A stretch of DNA of 64,000 bases, taken from NCBI GenBank assembly GCA_051294375.1, contig CM119271.1, forward strand, positions 490,721 to 554,720. The letters are read 5' to 3'. A program made the translations under genes and the position numbers. Each line of letters starts with the position of its first letter. Positions within the stretch are counted from its first letter, which is position 1. The DNA comes from Paraspadella gotoi. Its lineage: Eukaryota; Chaetognatha. The notes below the pieces were generated by a model that was not told where the DNA came from, ran no database searches, and saw only the letters and a program-made list of their open reading frames with translations. Below, piece by piece: positions 1 through 24,889 of the stretch.

Positions 1-1542
1 AATTGTCGTGGGCGGATTACGCCGACTGTCAGAGCAACGGACATTGGGACAATTATCTCAAATGCAGTTGATTCGTTGGTTTTTTTTTTTAAAAAAAGGA
101 TCGCAATCATGTTCGACTTTAATCAAAGCTACTATTTTTGTTTTATTCGTTTTATTTTATATATTTACTTTGTTTTTTATATGACAAACAGTTAAACTGG
201 CTGAGAATTTTGATCGTTTAAAACGCTCGAACGCGGCGTGAGTTGTCTCCCCAAGCTAACATCGATGGAACTTCCATTGGAAGGGATAATGCAGACGTTC
301 CGATTTGACTCTCGTTCAAAACTATTATCCAAAAAAATTAGATCTTTCATAGTCGACAGGTAAAACTAAAATGACTCGTAAATTTGTATGATGATAACAG
401 TATGAAATTGATACCATTTATAAAAATTATTCGCTCAATAAAAGGGCCGATCTTTGTCAATGGGGTGGGTCAGAAGTTAGATTTGGGAACCTTCCCAAAT
501 GAATCTTCTGAGAAAACTTTCAATGGACCAAAATTTTCTAAAATGGCTAGAAGCACTAATAATTAGTATAATTCTTTTGAATATTTTGAATATTTTGAAT
601 ATTTTGAATATTTTGATGATAAGTGGGTTAAAATAAAATAAAACATCAAAATTTTAAAAAGCTGTAATTACATTTTTTGCTTACATTTTTTAGCTCTATC
701 AGAATCAATTAAAAACACTTAAAATATCAAAAAAACATTGTTAACATTATATAGCAATATAATAATTTTAATTAGCGAAATACTCATGGTTCGGAACATT
801 TTTGCAAAAAATATTTCAACATAATAATTAATACGATTAATGAATTAGGCCTATGATAAGTTAAGCTCTAGAACCTTAATACTAATTAATAACAATAATT
901 GTCAATAATTGTATCTCCCAGAATGCTCGGCTTTATTTTTAAAAAATGTATTTTTACTTTTCCCAACGTACGTGACTAATTTTTAAAACGTAATTTAAAA
1001 TATTTTTAAAATATAATATATATAATGATTAAACTTAAGCTTTTAAACTACATATCTTACACTAAAAAAATCCTCTTTGTCGAGACAGCTAGTCTCTTGT
1101 CTTCTCCCGTCTTGCCTTCCCCGCCTGGCGATTCGTGTTTAAATCAACCACATTTGCTGAATCTAGCACACACACACACTCGCTCTCTCTCCTCCACACA
1201 TTACAAAAACTCGCAACGCAGCTTCGCGTCAAATCGCGACACAAAAACAATCTCGCAATCACACCCCCCCCCACCGTGAATTCGTTGTCAACTCGAAAGC
1301 GTCGACCTTTGTGGTCTAAATAAAAATGTGAATATTAGACTCAAAACATCGACATGACGTGATCAGACAAAGCGGCGTTTACTATCTTTTTCTTTTTTAC
1401 GGATCGATCGAAAAGGTATCAAGGAGATAAACCAGCGAATCTTCCATAATTAATCCGAAAAAAATTATTTTTCTTGTCAGTTCTAATCTGAATTTGACCA
1501 AAAACGGCGAAGATGATTCGTTAACTCGTCCGCCGGAACAAA
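1..1542. other. AT-rich DNA upstream of MKK4
   Basis: No gene was recognised. It holds a G-family repeat (455-575), a 10-bp tandem ATTTTGAAT-like run (about 574-617) and, from about 1080, GC-richer DNA with CA and TC runs that probably contains the MKK4 promoter and 5' UTR. A TGACGTGA element occurs near 1355, and an acceptor-like TTCTTGTCAG ends near 1480. Confidence 0.5.
455..575 (+). repeat. Dispersed repeat family G, copy 1
   Basis: Contains GGAACCTTCCCAAAT and then ACTTTCAATGGACCAAAATT. It matches the reverse complement of 7215-7325 closely and of 25365-25455 more loosely. Confidence 0.6.
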
Positions 1543-4500
1543 ATGGATCAAGGTACTTTTTTAAATTCCACCCAAGTCGTCGAATATATCCCGCCAGCCG
1601 TGCCTACATTCCTTTGTATCCGAATTGTTATACAATATACAATCTACAGATTCTCTTTTTTTGCTCAGGAATGAAGCGGCGCCAGCTTTTCTTGGACTTC
1701 AACGGAAAAGCAGTCGCCACGGGCGATGCGTCTCCCGTCGCCGTCGTCATGGGCAACGGGACCAATTCGCAGAACCAGATATCCTCTCCGCCGCAAAGTC
1801 TTTCCCTGCCGCTTCGGCCCCCGAGCCTTCCCTTATCTCAACAGAACTCTTCGGTTAGTGTTTTTAATTGTTAATTATTTATAAATATTTGGCAAAATTT
1901 CATTGTTTCACGAAAATTTCGTTTCACTTAAATCTAAAACAAACAACAAAAAGAAAGGCTTAACACAATGGCAAAATTTCCAAAACTTTTTCAATAACTC
2001 TTTAACTAATTCCCAACGAGTTCTTCTGTAAGATATTAAAATTTGAATGTACTTTTTTCTAGTTTAGAGATTACTATAGTTATCTTAACTGGTTTACAGC
2101 AACCCATCGGCTCCTACATGGCAACCATGGGCCATCCTACACAAATTGAACGTTTACGGTCTCATAGGTAATAAAATATTAAACTATTAACATTTCTTTT
2201 TCGAAAAAAAAAAACTAATTCACTTCTTCGACGACTGTCTCCAAGCCACACTCTCGAATCCACGGGTCGCCTCCAAATCTCCCCCGAGCAGGCCTTCGAC
2301 TTCACGGCGGAAGATCTCGAGGATCGAGGAGAGATCGGGCGCGGCGCCTACGGCTGCGTCAACAAGATGTGGCATAAGAAGAGCGACACCTTCATGGCCG
2401 TCAAGGTGCGTGGGTGCGAGGAAAGAAAGGTCGCAGGCTAAACTTTACTTTCGCCGACCGCGGTCTTGGCGGCTTTTGGAAAACTACTTAAAAATATTTA
2501 TTTAAAAATTTTTTTTTTTTTTTAAATATTCCCTAATTACCCTAAGCCTAAACCCATTTAACCCTCAACCACCCTAAAACCACCCTTAACCCTAACCCCG
2601 GTCGGCGAAAGTAAAAGTAACCCAGGTCGCATATAGATCGGACATTGTCGCAGTTACACAAGGCCAATAGACTTTGTTCCTGCAGTCATGACCGGGTGGG
2701 ACGTTGATAAATCCCTACCCCGTCCCAGCCCTACTGGACGCGTGAGGACGGCTGTAAACCTTAGCGACCTCCGCAAGCATAATTCCAAGCACAGGATCCA
2801 TTCCGTGCCTGCTTATTAAGCAGTGCTTAAAGGGGTTGGCAATCTTCACCGCTCTTAGTACCTCATGAGAAAATAATTATCAGACTGATCAGTTCGATAA
2901 GAATGAAGTATAGATGAATGTATTTACTGTCAGTGTACCTAAACCTAAATCATTCTTTTAATAACTTCAAAAACAGCGTATCCGCTCCACCGTCGACGAA
3001 AAGGAGCAAAAACAGCTCCTCATGGATTTGGACGTCGTCATGAGGAGTAATGACTGTCCTTATATCGTCCAGTTTTACGGTGCTCTTTTTAAGGAGGTGA
3101 TTACATATTATTACGCAATTAATTTCACATTCACGAATGTAAATGTTTTTGATTTTCCAATTTGTCTCGGTTTTAGGGCGACGCCTGGATTTGCATGGAG
3201 CTTCTGAGCACGTCCCTCGATAAGTTTTATAAGTTCGTGACTGTGGGAAAGCAGCAGTCCATCCCCGAAAACATTCTCGGAAAGATCACCGTCGCGACCG
3301 TGAAGGCGCTCAACTATCTCAAGGAAAAGCTCAAGATAATTCACAGAGGTGAGAAATTGTAATTAAAATGAATATAGTTTCATTTAATGCGAGAAGTGAG
3401 GGAGGGAGATGAGCTTTTCTCTATTTGTTGCCTCAGTTTCACATATCTACACGCTACATATATCCTCTATATAACTATTTCCCACAGACGTGAAGCCTTC
3501 GAACATTCTGCTCGGCCGCGGCGGCGCCATCAAACTCTGCGACTTTGGCATTTCCGGTCAATTGATCGACTCGATCGCCAAGACGCGCGACGCCGGGTGT
3601 CGCCCTTACATGGCGCCAGAGAGGATCGACCCGCGTCAGTCGGGCAAAGGCTACGACGTTCGTTCCGACGTTTGGAGTCTTGGAATCACACTGGTCAGAT
3701 AAGACTGGATTGTAATGAAGATTGAATGAAGATTGTTATAAAAATTGTATGGAAATGGAACTGTAGACTACACGGTTGAATAGATGATGTACATTGTACA
3801 AACTACATACTGTATAATAGTGTATATTGTTTAACCTAACCCTGTACTTGTATTCTTTCCCCTTCCTGCCCTCCCCGCTTTTCCCTCTAAAGGTGGAGGT
3901 GTCCAGTGGGCGTTTTCCTTACCGGAAATGGAATTCTGTTTTCGATCAGCTCACCGAAGTCGTCCAGGGATCTGCGCCTAAAATGGACGCGGAGGTAAGA
4001 ATTTAATGCTTTGAGTTTTTTATTTATAAAAAAACTAAGGTAGCAAGTTTTCATTTGATGTCAGTTTTGGAAAATATTTCAATTTGAATAAAATTTGATT
4101 TCAGGCATATCCACAATACTCGACCGATTTTTTGTCTTTCGTAAATATGTGTCTGTCAAAGGAAGAAAAGTCAAGGCCAAAGTACAACAAGCTAATGGAA
4201 ACGGCTTTTATCAAGGTAATTTTATAATTTGGTAAGTAATTAATGCATTTTTTTTTATACGGCTACACTGGATCTTGTTGTTTTATAGTATATACCAGAT
4301 TATTCAATTTGTTTTTGTAGTTTTTGGATAATTAAATTCTCATTTTAATTAAAACTCATTTGCATGTTGCAGTATGGTAAATTCTTGTTTGCCGATGCTT
4401 TCAAACATAAAACATTATTAACAAAGTCTGCAAATAACCATACTAATATGGTCTCGAAAACGCAGTAAACTAATAGTGTTTTTTCTTTGAGATTTGTCTT

Positions 4501-4867
4501 CGGAATTTGAATTGATGTTAACAATTTTCTGAAATCATTCTCTCGATATAAATCTAAAAAAGGTTTCCCGTCAAGTCATCTCAGTACGTTTTCTCTCTCT
4601 ACGTCTTCAGTTATTCCTGACGACCATCTTATATTCTATTTGGGAGGTTCTATCTTGATAGAACCAAGAAGAATCTACTTATCAGTTAGATGCTAAAAAG
4701 TTCTATACAATATACATATTACATAATTACATTATAAATCTATTTAAATTAAAATTTAAATCTATCTCTAGAGCTACGAAAAGAAAGAGGTCGACGTGGG
4801 TTCCTACGTCTCGTCGATCATCGATCAATATCCCGTCGATCTCGTTTCGCCCATGGACACTTACTGA
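1543..4867 (+). CDS. MAP2K4: MAP kinase kinase 4 (MKK4/MAP2K4), complete, ten coding exons
   Basis: Dual-specificity kinase that phosphorylates JNK and p38 in stress signalling. Coding exons: 1543-1552, 1669-1853, 2100-2167, 2246-2405, 2977-3096, 3177-3348, 3488-3693, 3893-3994, 4105-4215, 4772-4867. All junctions are GT-AG and in phase, giving about 409 residues (human MAP2K4 has 399). Visible: a MAPK docking motif KRRQLFLDF at residues 6-14; the MKK4-like linker IERLRSH; glycine loop GRGAYG at 119-124; catalytic Lys141 in AVK; HRD at 237-239; DFG at 257-259; activation-loop Ser267 and Thr271 in SIAKT; APE at 281-283. The tail resembles the DVD docking region and ends SPMDTY (human SPMYVD). 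The start is the only ATG that puts exon 1 in frame; the first coding exon holds just 10 coding bases. The activation loop and linker fit MKK4 better than MKK7 or MKK3/6. A possible 5' UTR acceptor lies near 1480. Confidence 0.95.
2441..2619. mobile_element. MITE with 19-20 bp terminal inverted repeats in MKK4 intron 4
   Basis: The left end ACTTTACTTTCGCCGACCG is matched inverted by CGGTCGGCGAAAGTAAAAGT near 2599-2618. A TA-like duplication may flank it. The interior is a degenerate CCCTAA telomere-like tract. Related single ends (CCCGGTCGGCGAA-like) occur near 7484-7500 and 8146-8170. Confidence 0.6.
2688..2860. mobile_element. Diverged fragment of SINE family B
   Basis: Shares the CGTGAGGACGGC-TGTAA segment, a GGATCCATTCCG-like end and the overall layout of the B-family copies elsewhere, but it is strongly diverged. 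It lies in MKK4 intron 4. Confidence 0.35.
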
Positions 4868-6899
4868 AGAAAAGACGGCCATATTTTCCGAAAGCTCCCC
4901 CATTTCAGCTTAAATTCGGAAATGAGTAAGTTTTAAGGTTTAAGAACTAGTTTAAAAGTCAGGATCAAGGATCTGGTTAACGAATAGGTTTGTCGTTAAG
5001 GTTTAAAACTTTATATTTTTTTAAAGATTTTGCCAATTAATTATTATCTAAAAATCCGATTAGGTTTCATCTACATAGAGCGAAAGATTCCTTGAAATGA
5101 TCTAATTCCTCTCGCAGGTGATTTGAATGGCTGGTGGTTTATCGTCTCCGTCGGACCGAGGAGAAAAACCGTCCAACGCCGAGTGAGAAAACAAAAACTC
5201 GGATAACTAATCTTGGATAACTTTCTCGACTGTTTTGTGAAGCACTGGACCCGTCGTCCCATCCATTTTCATATCCTTTTTTCCTCCTCTCCCCCTATCT
5301 TTTGCTCCCTTCCTTCTCCCTTACACTTCTCCTCTCTTCCCCCCCCCACCTCCTTTTCCACCTAAGCTTGGCCCTCGTTGACAACGCTCCGCTCCGGACA
5401 CCCAGATGGTCGTGCGTCTGTCCGGCAGGACCGGACATCCGGAATGGTTTTCTGTTTACGCGCGCCAACTTTGGAATGCATATTGATTAGAAAAGAAAAA
5501 AAACAAACCAATTTTTGTATTTCATTAAATTTTCTTCACCCCTTTACCCCCCCCGTCAGCCCACCGCAACTTTTAACTTCATTATGGGATATATTTTCAC
5601 GAACTATTTGCTAAACGATTCGTTAAACAGCATTATTTTGAATGACTGTATAAAATTAATTTCTTTTAAATTATTATCATCTCCCTCGGATATTAATTTG
5701 CTTTACTTTTACGTTTATATATATATATTTTTCGTTTTTTGCTTCCTCCCATTAGAGTTCACCTCCTCCACCTCTTCTTTCTTTTCTATTAATTAAGTTG
5801 TTAAGTTTCTTGTCCCACCTCGTGCCATATGTTTTTTCTTTTCCTTGCCACGTCCATCCCAAACTTGTTTACTGCTTCCAACTAATAATCTTTTATCAGA
5901 AAATGCACGCGCGAGGAGTGAAAAAAAAAAGACCTTTCAAAGTTGTAATAATTCGCCGGGTCTCGCTGTAAAACATATATCCGACTTATTTTTATTATTT
6001 TTGCTAAACGCTACGAGAATTATCGAATTTTTCCTTCTTGGAATTTTTCCTTCTCCGTCAACGAAAGTGATTTTAAAATTCGTAGTTTATCTCCACGTTT
6101 ATATTCTATCCCTAATTTCCCCCCAACGCCAAGGGAAAGAGTAATACAGAACCGCGGTTAGCAAATTTCACGCGCCCAACTTTTTTTGTCATAAACCCGC
6201 TGCTGCTACCCAGATTTTTTGCGCTCCCACTCTATATATATATTTTCGCTAATCGAATGCGAGTTCATGATAACCGATATATATATATCAAGCATCGCTC
6301 AGAGAGAGAAAAAAGTCAACTTATTTTTACTATGCAATCGGTTGGAAGAAACCGAACCGTCGTTGACTGTTTGTCGAACTGTTTAGTTTTAATTTCGGAC
6401 AGTCTCGGATCGTTATATACCTAAATACTATAATACATTTCGAATATTAAGCGTTTCGCTTAATGACGAATCTCCGCAGCCTTGCGATGTTAATTTCTAG
6501 TATTTTCTATGAAATTAAGTTGAATGTCAATTCGCACTTTCTTAAAATATAAACAAAACTAACACCGATCGATCGGCATTGTTTGTATACATATTGGTTT
6601 TTAAGTTAGATCGCAATTTATTTTTTACGTTGATTGTGAACCAATTATTGTTGGTTCGCCCTGTGGGGTTGTGATAATTTTCTCTTTGATTGCATTCCGT
6701 TAATACAAAATTAAACTGGTACCTAAATTCTACTTTTTTTATTTCCGCGTTATAAATTTACCTAGCACAGTTTACCCATGTGTACTGGACTTTAATTCTT
6801 TATCTACGTAGTACAAGTATTATCGAATTTAGAAAATGTTCTGATCATGAATTTGAGCCTGGTTTACCGCTACCCAAGGTTTGTCCTATTGAATCTTAT

Positions 6900-7330
6900 T
6901 GCTCATGAGTCAATTTTTTACGTCAGACCTATTAAAGCTTGCCGCAACACACCCAGTTGATTTTAATTTTGCTGGGGTTTTGGACCTTTTTTTAAAAAAG
7001 CAAAAAATATTATTACACCTTTTTAAAATTTTGATATTTTATTATTCAAAACTAAAACTGCAAAAATCATCGGATTTTCGCAAATTTGACCCACTTCTCT
7101 TCAAAATATTAAAAAAAAAACTATCTTGTATAGACAACTTTTCATTAGCTATTTGAATTTGCTTTTAAAAATATAAAATTTTTAAGAAATTGACATTTCT
7201 TCTCTATAAATAAATATTTAAAGATAATTATTAATCCTTCTAAACATTTTAGAAAATTTTGTTCCATTGAAAGTTTTTTCAAAAATGTATAAAGTTTTAT
7301 TTGGGAAGGTTCCCAAATCAAACTTGTTAT
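6900..7330 (-). repeat. Dispersed repeat family G, copy 2
   Basis: The reverse complement of 7215-7325 matches 455-570, including the GGAACCTTCCCAAA end. The upstream part is similar to 24900-25450. Confidence 0.55.
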
Positions 7331-7799
7331 AGATTTAGCCTTAGTTTAAGGGTGGATTAAGGTTAGAGGTAATTAGGGGTAAGGCGGAACAAGGTGAAAA
7401 CTTAATTCTGTGATAAAAACAATGTTAGTGTCTAGGCCTTTAGGGTTAGGGTAATTAAGTAATAATAATAAGTATTTTTAAAACCCCGGTCAGCGAAAAT
7501 AAAATTTTATAATTTAAGATTGATTGGAATGCCATTCCTTTAAGATTAGGTAAAAAAGATATAAGTATAATCAGTATCCCACCTTAATTTGGGTAACTTT
7601 ACTATTCGACGTCCGTAACCAACCTTAGGTACCACCGGTCGGTGCTTTGTTCATCAATTTAATTTTGTTTTCCCTCAAGCGTCGAGTCTCACTTTGCGCA
7701 ATAATATATATAATATAATTGTTTTAAATTTATTTTAATTGCTATTTTTATATTTGAGGTAAAAAATGAATAGTTTGTTTATGTACGAGTTTTTAATAA

Positions 7800-7985
7800 A
7801 GAATAAATTTCGTACATGTTTCAGCTTCAACGTTAACCTGCGCAAAAACGAATTGATTTGTGAAACAAATATTTTCGCAAACATTTTCTCTCTCTCTTTT
7901 CAAACTTCAGTCTGTAAAAATGTTTTTTTACAAATCAATTCTTTTTTGCGCTGATGGAAGTTTACATTGAAGCCGAAACATATCC
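7800..7985. repeat. Imperfect inverted repeat with GAAACATGT ends
   Basis: The left arm, about 7815-7865 (GTACATGTTTCAGC onward), pairs with the right arm, about 7930-7980 (ACAAATCAATTC to GCCGAAACATATC). The outer ends resemble the conserved part of the hammerhead-like motifs, but with damaged cores. Confidence 0.5.
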
Positions 7986-8982
7986 AAAATTGTTTAATAA
8001 AACAATATTAAGAAAAACAATAATTTTGTGTTATATTTTTTAAACGGTTAGCAATTGGGTTAAGGTTGGTTTAGGATTAGGGGTGGTTAGGAATTTGTAA
8101 TAAAAAAGCCGCTCATAAGAAGCGAAAAAAAAAACTGACCGCAAAATCCCGGTCGGCGAATGTAAAAATAAGCCCTTAATTTTATATTCAATTGTTTTTA
8201 TTATAACAGCTATGAAAACAAAAGTAGACCCAGCCTCCCCTTAATAAAAACAATAAGGTAGAAAATTAATCTATATTTTAGAAGGCCATCTTGGTATTGA
8301 ATAACAACATTTAAAAACAGGACTGACCGAACGGCTGGTCGAGGCAAATTTCGTATTTACAAGCGACGAGCAATTTTGACAAGATTTACGCATTGTAATC
8401 ACGTGATATAAATTGAATTTTGTGATAGTGAATAACAAAATGAAAACGGCACGTAATTTATTTTTTTGGTTACTAAGGCACTTTTCTTTGACTTTTCTTA
8501 CAGCATGGGGAAAGACAAAAAAAGATGATAAAAGCTTAAACAATGTTAATTAGGAATTGACTGATAAAACTAAGAAACCTTTCCGCCAATTCTCTTTACG
8601 TTCAATAACGTCGTTGAAATGCGCATTATGTATAAATTTGAAATATTTTTATGAGCAATCGTAAATAAAAACAATCTATTAGAATCCTTTTCATGTCGTA
8701 CTCTCAAAAAGCTACCGATCGTTTTGAAAGCGGACCGTTATTTAAATCAATGATACCACATAATTGATACAAAGAACGAGGGAATGAAAAAATGATATCT
8801 CAACGGAAAAAGTCACGGCACCTTTTGTCGTGCATGAAAAAGGTAACGGGTGGTTCCCGCGCGAGGATTGAAGATACGGATTCGTCCCACGAACTTTTGA
8901 AATATTTTTAAAAATTTAAAAAATCGAAAAAAAACTTTAGCGCTTGAGGATGGGGGACTATTAACGGGGGCTCTTGGCATAT

Positions 8983-8993
8983 ATATTTATTTA
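8983..8993 (-). promoter_or_regulatory. Candidate polyadenylation signal of YAP
   Basis: AAATAAAT on the minus strand, about 235 bases past the YAP stop codon. The region is AT-rich, so chance matches are common. Confidence 0.3.
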
Positions 8994-9225
8994 TATATGG
9001 CATAACGCGAAAGAATCTTTTTTAACAATGTTATGAGACAAAAGACTAGCAGTGTTGTTTATCGACAAGAATAGAAACTTGGAAAGGCACGATTTGTTTT
9101 GAATTCATTCCGCGATTGGTTCATTTATATGTCAACTTTGAAGAAAACAAATGTTAATTACGAATGCGCTCAATGTGTACATTTATGATATGGATTGTAA
9201 CATAACAGAAGTATATATTTCATTT

Positions 9226-21419
<12,194 letters not shown>

Positions 21420-22114
21420 GGCGTCTCTCAGTTTTTACGGTGTTAAGTTGTTTTTATGTTTTGTTTTGAAATTTTTTTTTCCTTTGACTGGCTTCTTTAT
21501 TAGTTTTCTTTTGTTTTCGTTCGTTTAAAAATCGTTTAGTTTCTTTAAAAAATGTTTAAAATCTTCGGCGCCACCCAACTTTATGTCGTTGTTTTCGTCG
21601 GCGGTTTTGTTTCTTTGTTATGCGTCACGTTTTGCTTGGTTATTAGTTTTGTTTTGTTTTGTTTTATGTTTTGCTCTTTTTTGTTGTTGTTGTTTTATTT
21701 TTTCCTTGGCCGCTGTGTTAATTGAAGGCGGCGGCCAAGCCAGAGCCGCCCTCCAATCTGGAAGAGAGAAAAAAAGAAAAAAAAGGAAAATAAAATGTTT
21801 AAAAAAAAAGAAAAAAAGAAGGAGCAATTACGAAACTGAGGCCGTGGTGATTAATTTTGTTTATTTTTTACAATTTTGGATGCGGCCACAGATTTGTAAG
21901 CGCATCTCGAAAACTTAAATTTTTCTCGCAGTCGCCTTGTGGCCATACATTCACTCAGTTTATCCGTTTTACGATCCTGGTCAGACTAAGGTTCGGGCCC
22001 AATAGCATTGGAGTATTTGGGGCAAATAACAACCGGTAATTTGTCCTCCGTGTGTTGCACGAAAGTGAATAAAAATTGTTACTACTCTAATCGTTTTAAC
22101 AAAACTTTGCCTTT

Positions 22115-22550
22115 GAAGAGACAGTAATTATTGTTATGTGTTAGTGACAGAACCATTTAATATAAGCAGTTCCTGAGCTTCGGATCAGGCTGTAACACCG
22201 TGTTACAGGCGGGTTAAGAACCCCGTCCCTCTTAACTGTCAGGCGACCACCGGGCTAGAACCCCGGACCTTTGGGTTGGGAGGCGAATGACTTGCCTCTG
22301 GAATCAATGGCCGCTGATGAACGGTTGGTGGATTTTAGTCCACCATACATCCCCCCTCCCATAGGGAGAAGTCTGTTGTGTCTCTTCAGTGAATTGTTGG
22401 TTGAAAGTTCGTCACCAAGTTGAGGCATATCGCCTGATGTGTTGTGGGCGGAAAGTGCATCGCCAGGTTGAGGCATGTCGTCTGAAAGTGTTGTTGTTGC
22501 TGTTGTGTTCGGAAGTCAGGCTCACCAATGAAGAGACAGTAATTATTGTT
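22115..22550 (-). mobile_element. Second tRNA-derived SINE-like element (family I), copy 1
   Basis: On minus it has a T-arm-like CCGGGGTTCTAGCCCGG and GTTCTTAACCCGCC with tRNA-like spacing. An exact 21-bp direct repeat, GAAGAGACAGTAATTATTGTT, lies at 22115-22135 and 22530-22550 and could be a target-site duplication or part of the element. Confidence 0.55.
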
Positions 22551-22579
22551 GTTAAAGAGTTTATAATGATTTTTGTCTG

Positions 22580-23139
22580 AGTTGAGCCCTGACCTTTTAT
22601 TTTTTAATGGCTCAAATATCTGAATTTAAAGTTTAATTGAATGACTCCAATAGTTCTGTTAAAAGCCTCTAATTGGTTGAATTTTATACATTGAATTTGA
22701 ATATCTGGTCTCTCATTGGTTAATAATAACTAGTAGATGTTTTGATTTTATTCTCAAAATGTGAACTCTCCTCTCATTGGTTGTAATAATTTTGTCCTTG
22801 TATATAAAAGGGGAGTAAATTCTTAATTTTTGGGAGATTCCTCTTAGATCATCAGGTATTAAATGATATTTGTGAAATTACTTGAATATGTTAATTAATT
22901 TTAAGCTTTTATGTAGCTTTGAGCTGTTGCTGCGTCTCAGCTCTGTTGCTGCATCTTGGTTCTACTGCTACTGTTGTTGCGTATTGGCTCTACTGCTGCT
23001 GCTGCATTTTGGCTCTCTGTCATTCTGATGCACGTCTCTCAATGATTATTGGATATTGAATACTTAATAAAGTTATTATTCTATTTTTATCTTTTGATAT
23101 ATGGATTGAGTTAATATTAAGTCGAGATTTAGCACTGCT
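22580..23139 (+). promoter_or_regulatory. LTR-like or Pol II promoter-like segment between two family I copies
   Basis: Two inverted CCAAT boxes (CTCATTGGTTG and CTCATTGGTTA) are followed by TATATAAAAGGGG at about 22800-22812, then a downstream GCTGCTGCT-rich stretch and AATAAAG at about 23066. This order resembles U3-R-U5 of an LTR. No coding region is attached. Confidence 0.35.
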
Positions 23140-23440
23140 CAAAGTAATTATTTTTATGTGTTAGTGACAGAACCATTCAATATAAGCAGTTCCTGAGCTT
23201 CGGATCAGGCTGTAACACCGTGTTACAGGCGGGTTAAGAGCCCCGTCCCTCTTAACTGTCAGGCGACTACCGGGCTAAAACCCCGGACCTTTGGGTTGGG
23301 AGGCGAATGACTTGCCTCTGGCATCAATGGCCGCTGATGAACAGTTGGTGGATTTTAGTCCACCATACATCCCCCCTCCCGTAGGGAGAAGTCTGTTGCG
23401 TCTCTTCAGTGAATTGTTGTTGGTTGAAAGTTCGTCACCA
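23140..23440 (-). mobile_element. Family I SINE-like element, copy 2
   Basis: About 95% identical to 22125-22425 over 300 bases, from AGTAATTATT to GTTCGTCACCAA. Same orientation as copy 1. Confidence 0.55.
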
Positions 23441-23694
23441 ATAACGGATTAATATCTTATAAAAATTTCTGTTTGGATTTATTTGGACCCTTAAAGTTGA
23501 GATATTATTAGATTGTATTTAATTAAACCTTTTAAAATTTTTCGTAAAAAAAAATCAGTACAGTAGGGTCAATATTTTAAAATTTATACACCTGTATTAC
23601 AGGTCCTGGCAGCTAAAGAAAAGTCCGGAAATAAAAGGAGAGATTTCGAAGAGGAATCAAACTCCTTGGTTTTTTTTATTAGCGACTTTTGCGA

Positions 23695-23740
23695 CCCGCG
23701 GCTGCCGCCGCCGCCGCCGCCGCCGCCGCCGCGGCACGAG
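23695..23740 (+). repeat. (GCC)n repeat
   Basis: About ten CCG/GCC triplets upstream of YAP. An open frame through it gives polyalanine followed by AT-rich residues, so it is judged non-coding. Confidence 0.85.
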
Positions 23741-24889
23741 TCACTGTAACCGTTATTTTTTTTATTTGTTTCAAACTTTCTTTTTGCCTTAATAAGATTT
23801 TTTGTTGTTATTTTGTTTCGAGTTTTGAAATACGCAGGCGAACGTTCTATTTTTGTTTTTTCTTTTTTTATTTGTTTTTTAGTTGAAAAACTTTTTCATC
23901 AATTATTTGAATTTTTAAGACAAAAGCCATTAACTTTTAACGTTTGAAATTTTCCTATACGGTCGCTTAAATATATTTTACATTTGTTGTTTTGGCTTTT
24001 ATATTCTAAAGATATTGTAAAAATTTGGTCAAGTTATGTTTGAATCAAATAAGTACAAATTTCAATTTTAATTAACTAGACTATAAACAATATATTTGTA
24101 TAAAAACACAGAAAACAATAAACCTATAAACAAACGAAACTATAATACAAACAAACAAAAACAACGCTTCGGAATTTAATAGTAAAATCACTAGAATTTG
24201 CGGAAGACAAGAAAGTTCGGCAGAGTGGATTGAATGAACAGTGAATTCTCACCAGTGCAGTTTTGAACAAAGGCAAGGCCAAAGATGACCAGCGAAAATG
24301 CAAATGCTATGCGATGCAATGACGAGTCCCTTGGTTAGTTGGTCTAGTAAAATAATATTCCATTCAAGCGATTTGTCTCAATCATGAATCTCGTGTATGA
24401 ATTTGTAGTCTTTCCGACTTAATTCCTGGAAAAAAAGTTTCGCTTAGTCACACGTGCGCGAGTGTCGTCACGTGATCTAGTGAATGAATGGAAGAATATA
24501 AAAATGTTGAAATGATGAGGATTAATTGAACGAACAGTTTTGAAATGAAAAAAATAGGATGAAGAAAAAATGAATCAAAAAGATGAAAGTAAAGGGTTAA
24601 TCAAAGTCGAACCCACGATCATATCTTGACCAAACAAGAAAGAGTGAGATCGAGAGAAAGAGGGAAGAGAGAGAGAGAGAGAAAGAAAAAGAGAAATAGT
24701 TTACTTTAAATTTCGTTAATTCGGTTTTCGTTATTTTCGTTTCTCGTTAACTCGCGTTTCGTTAAATCGCAAAGTTCCGTTAACCGTTGACGAAAAAAAA
24801 TAACTGTTGACGTCGTCGTCGTCGTCTTCGTCGTCGTCTTCAAAAATAACTCGTCCTAATGAATCTAATTTCTATTTGGGGAAAGTCGC

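Larger units (their letters stand above)
4868..9225. other. Convergent intergenic region between MKK4 and YAP
   Basis: Holds both 3' UTRs, whose ends are unresolved. Otherwise it is AT-rich with a G-family repeat (6900-7330, minus), degenerate telomere-like tracts with MITE ends (7320-7510, 8040-8175) and an inverted repeat (7800-7985). No further gene was recognised. Confidence 0.5.
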
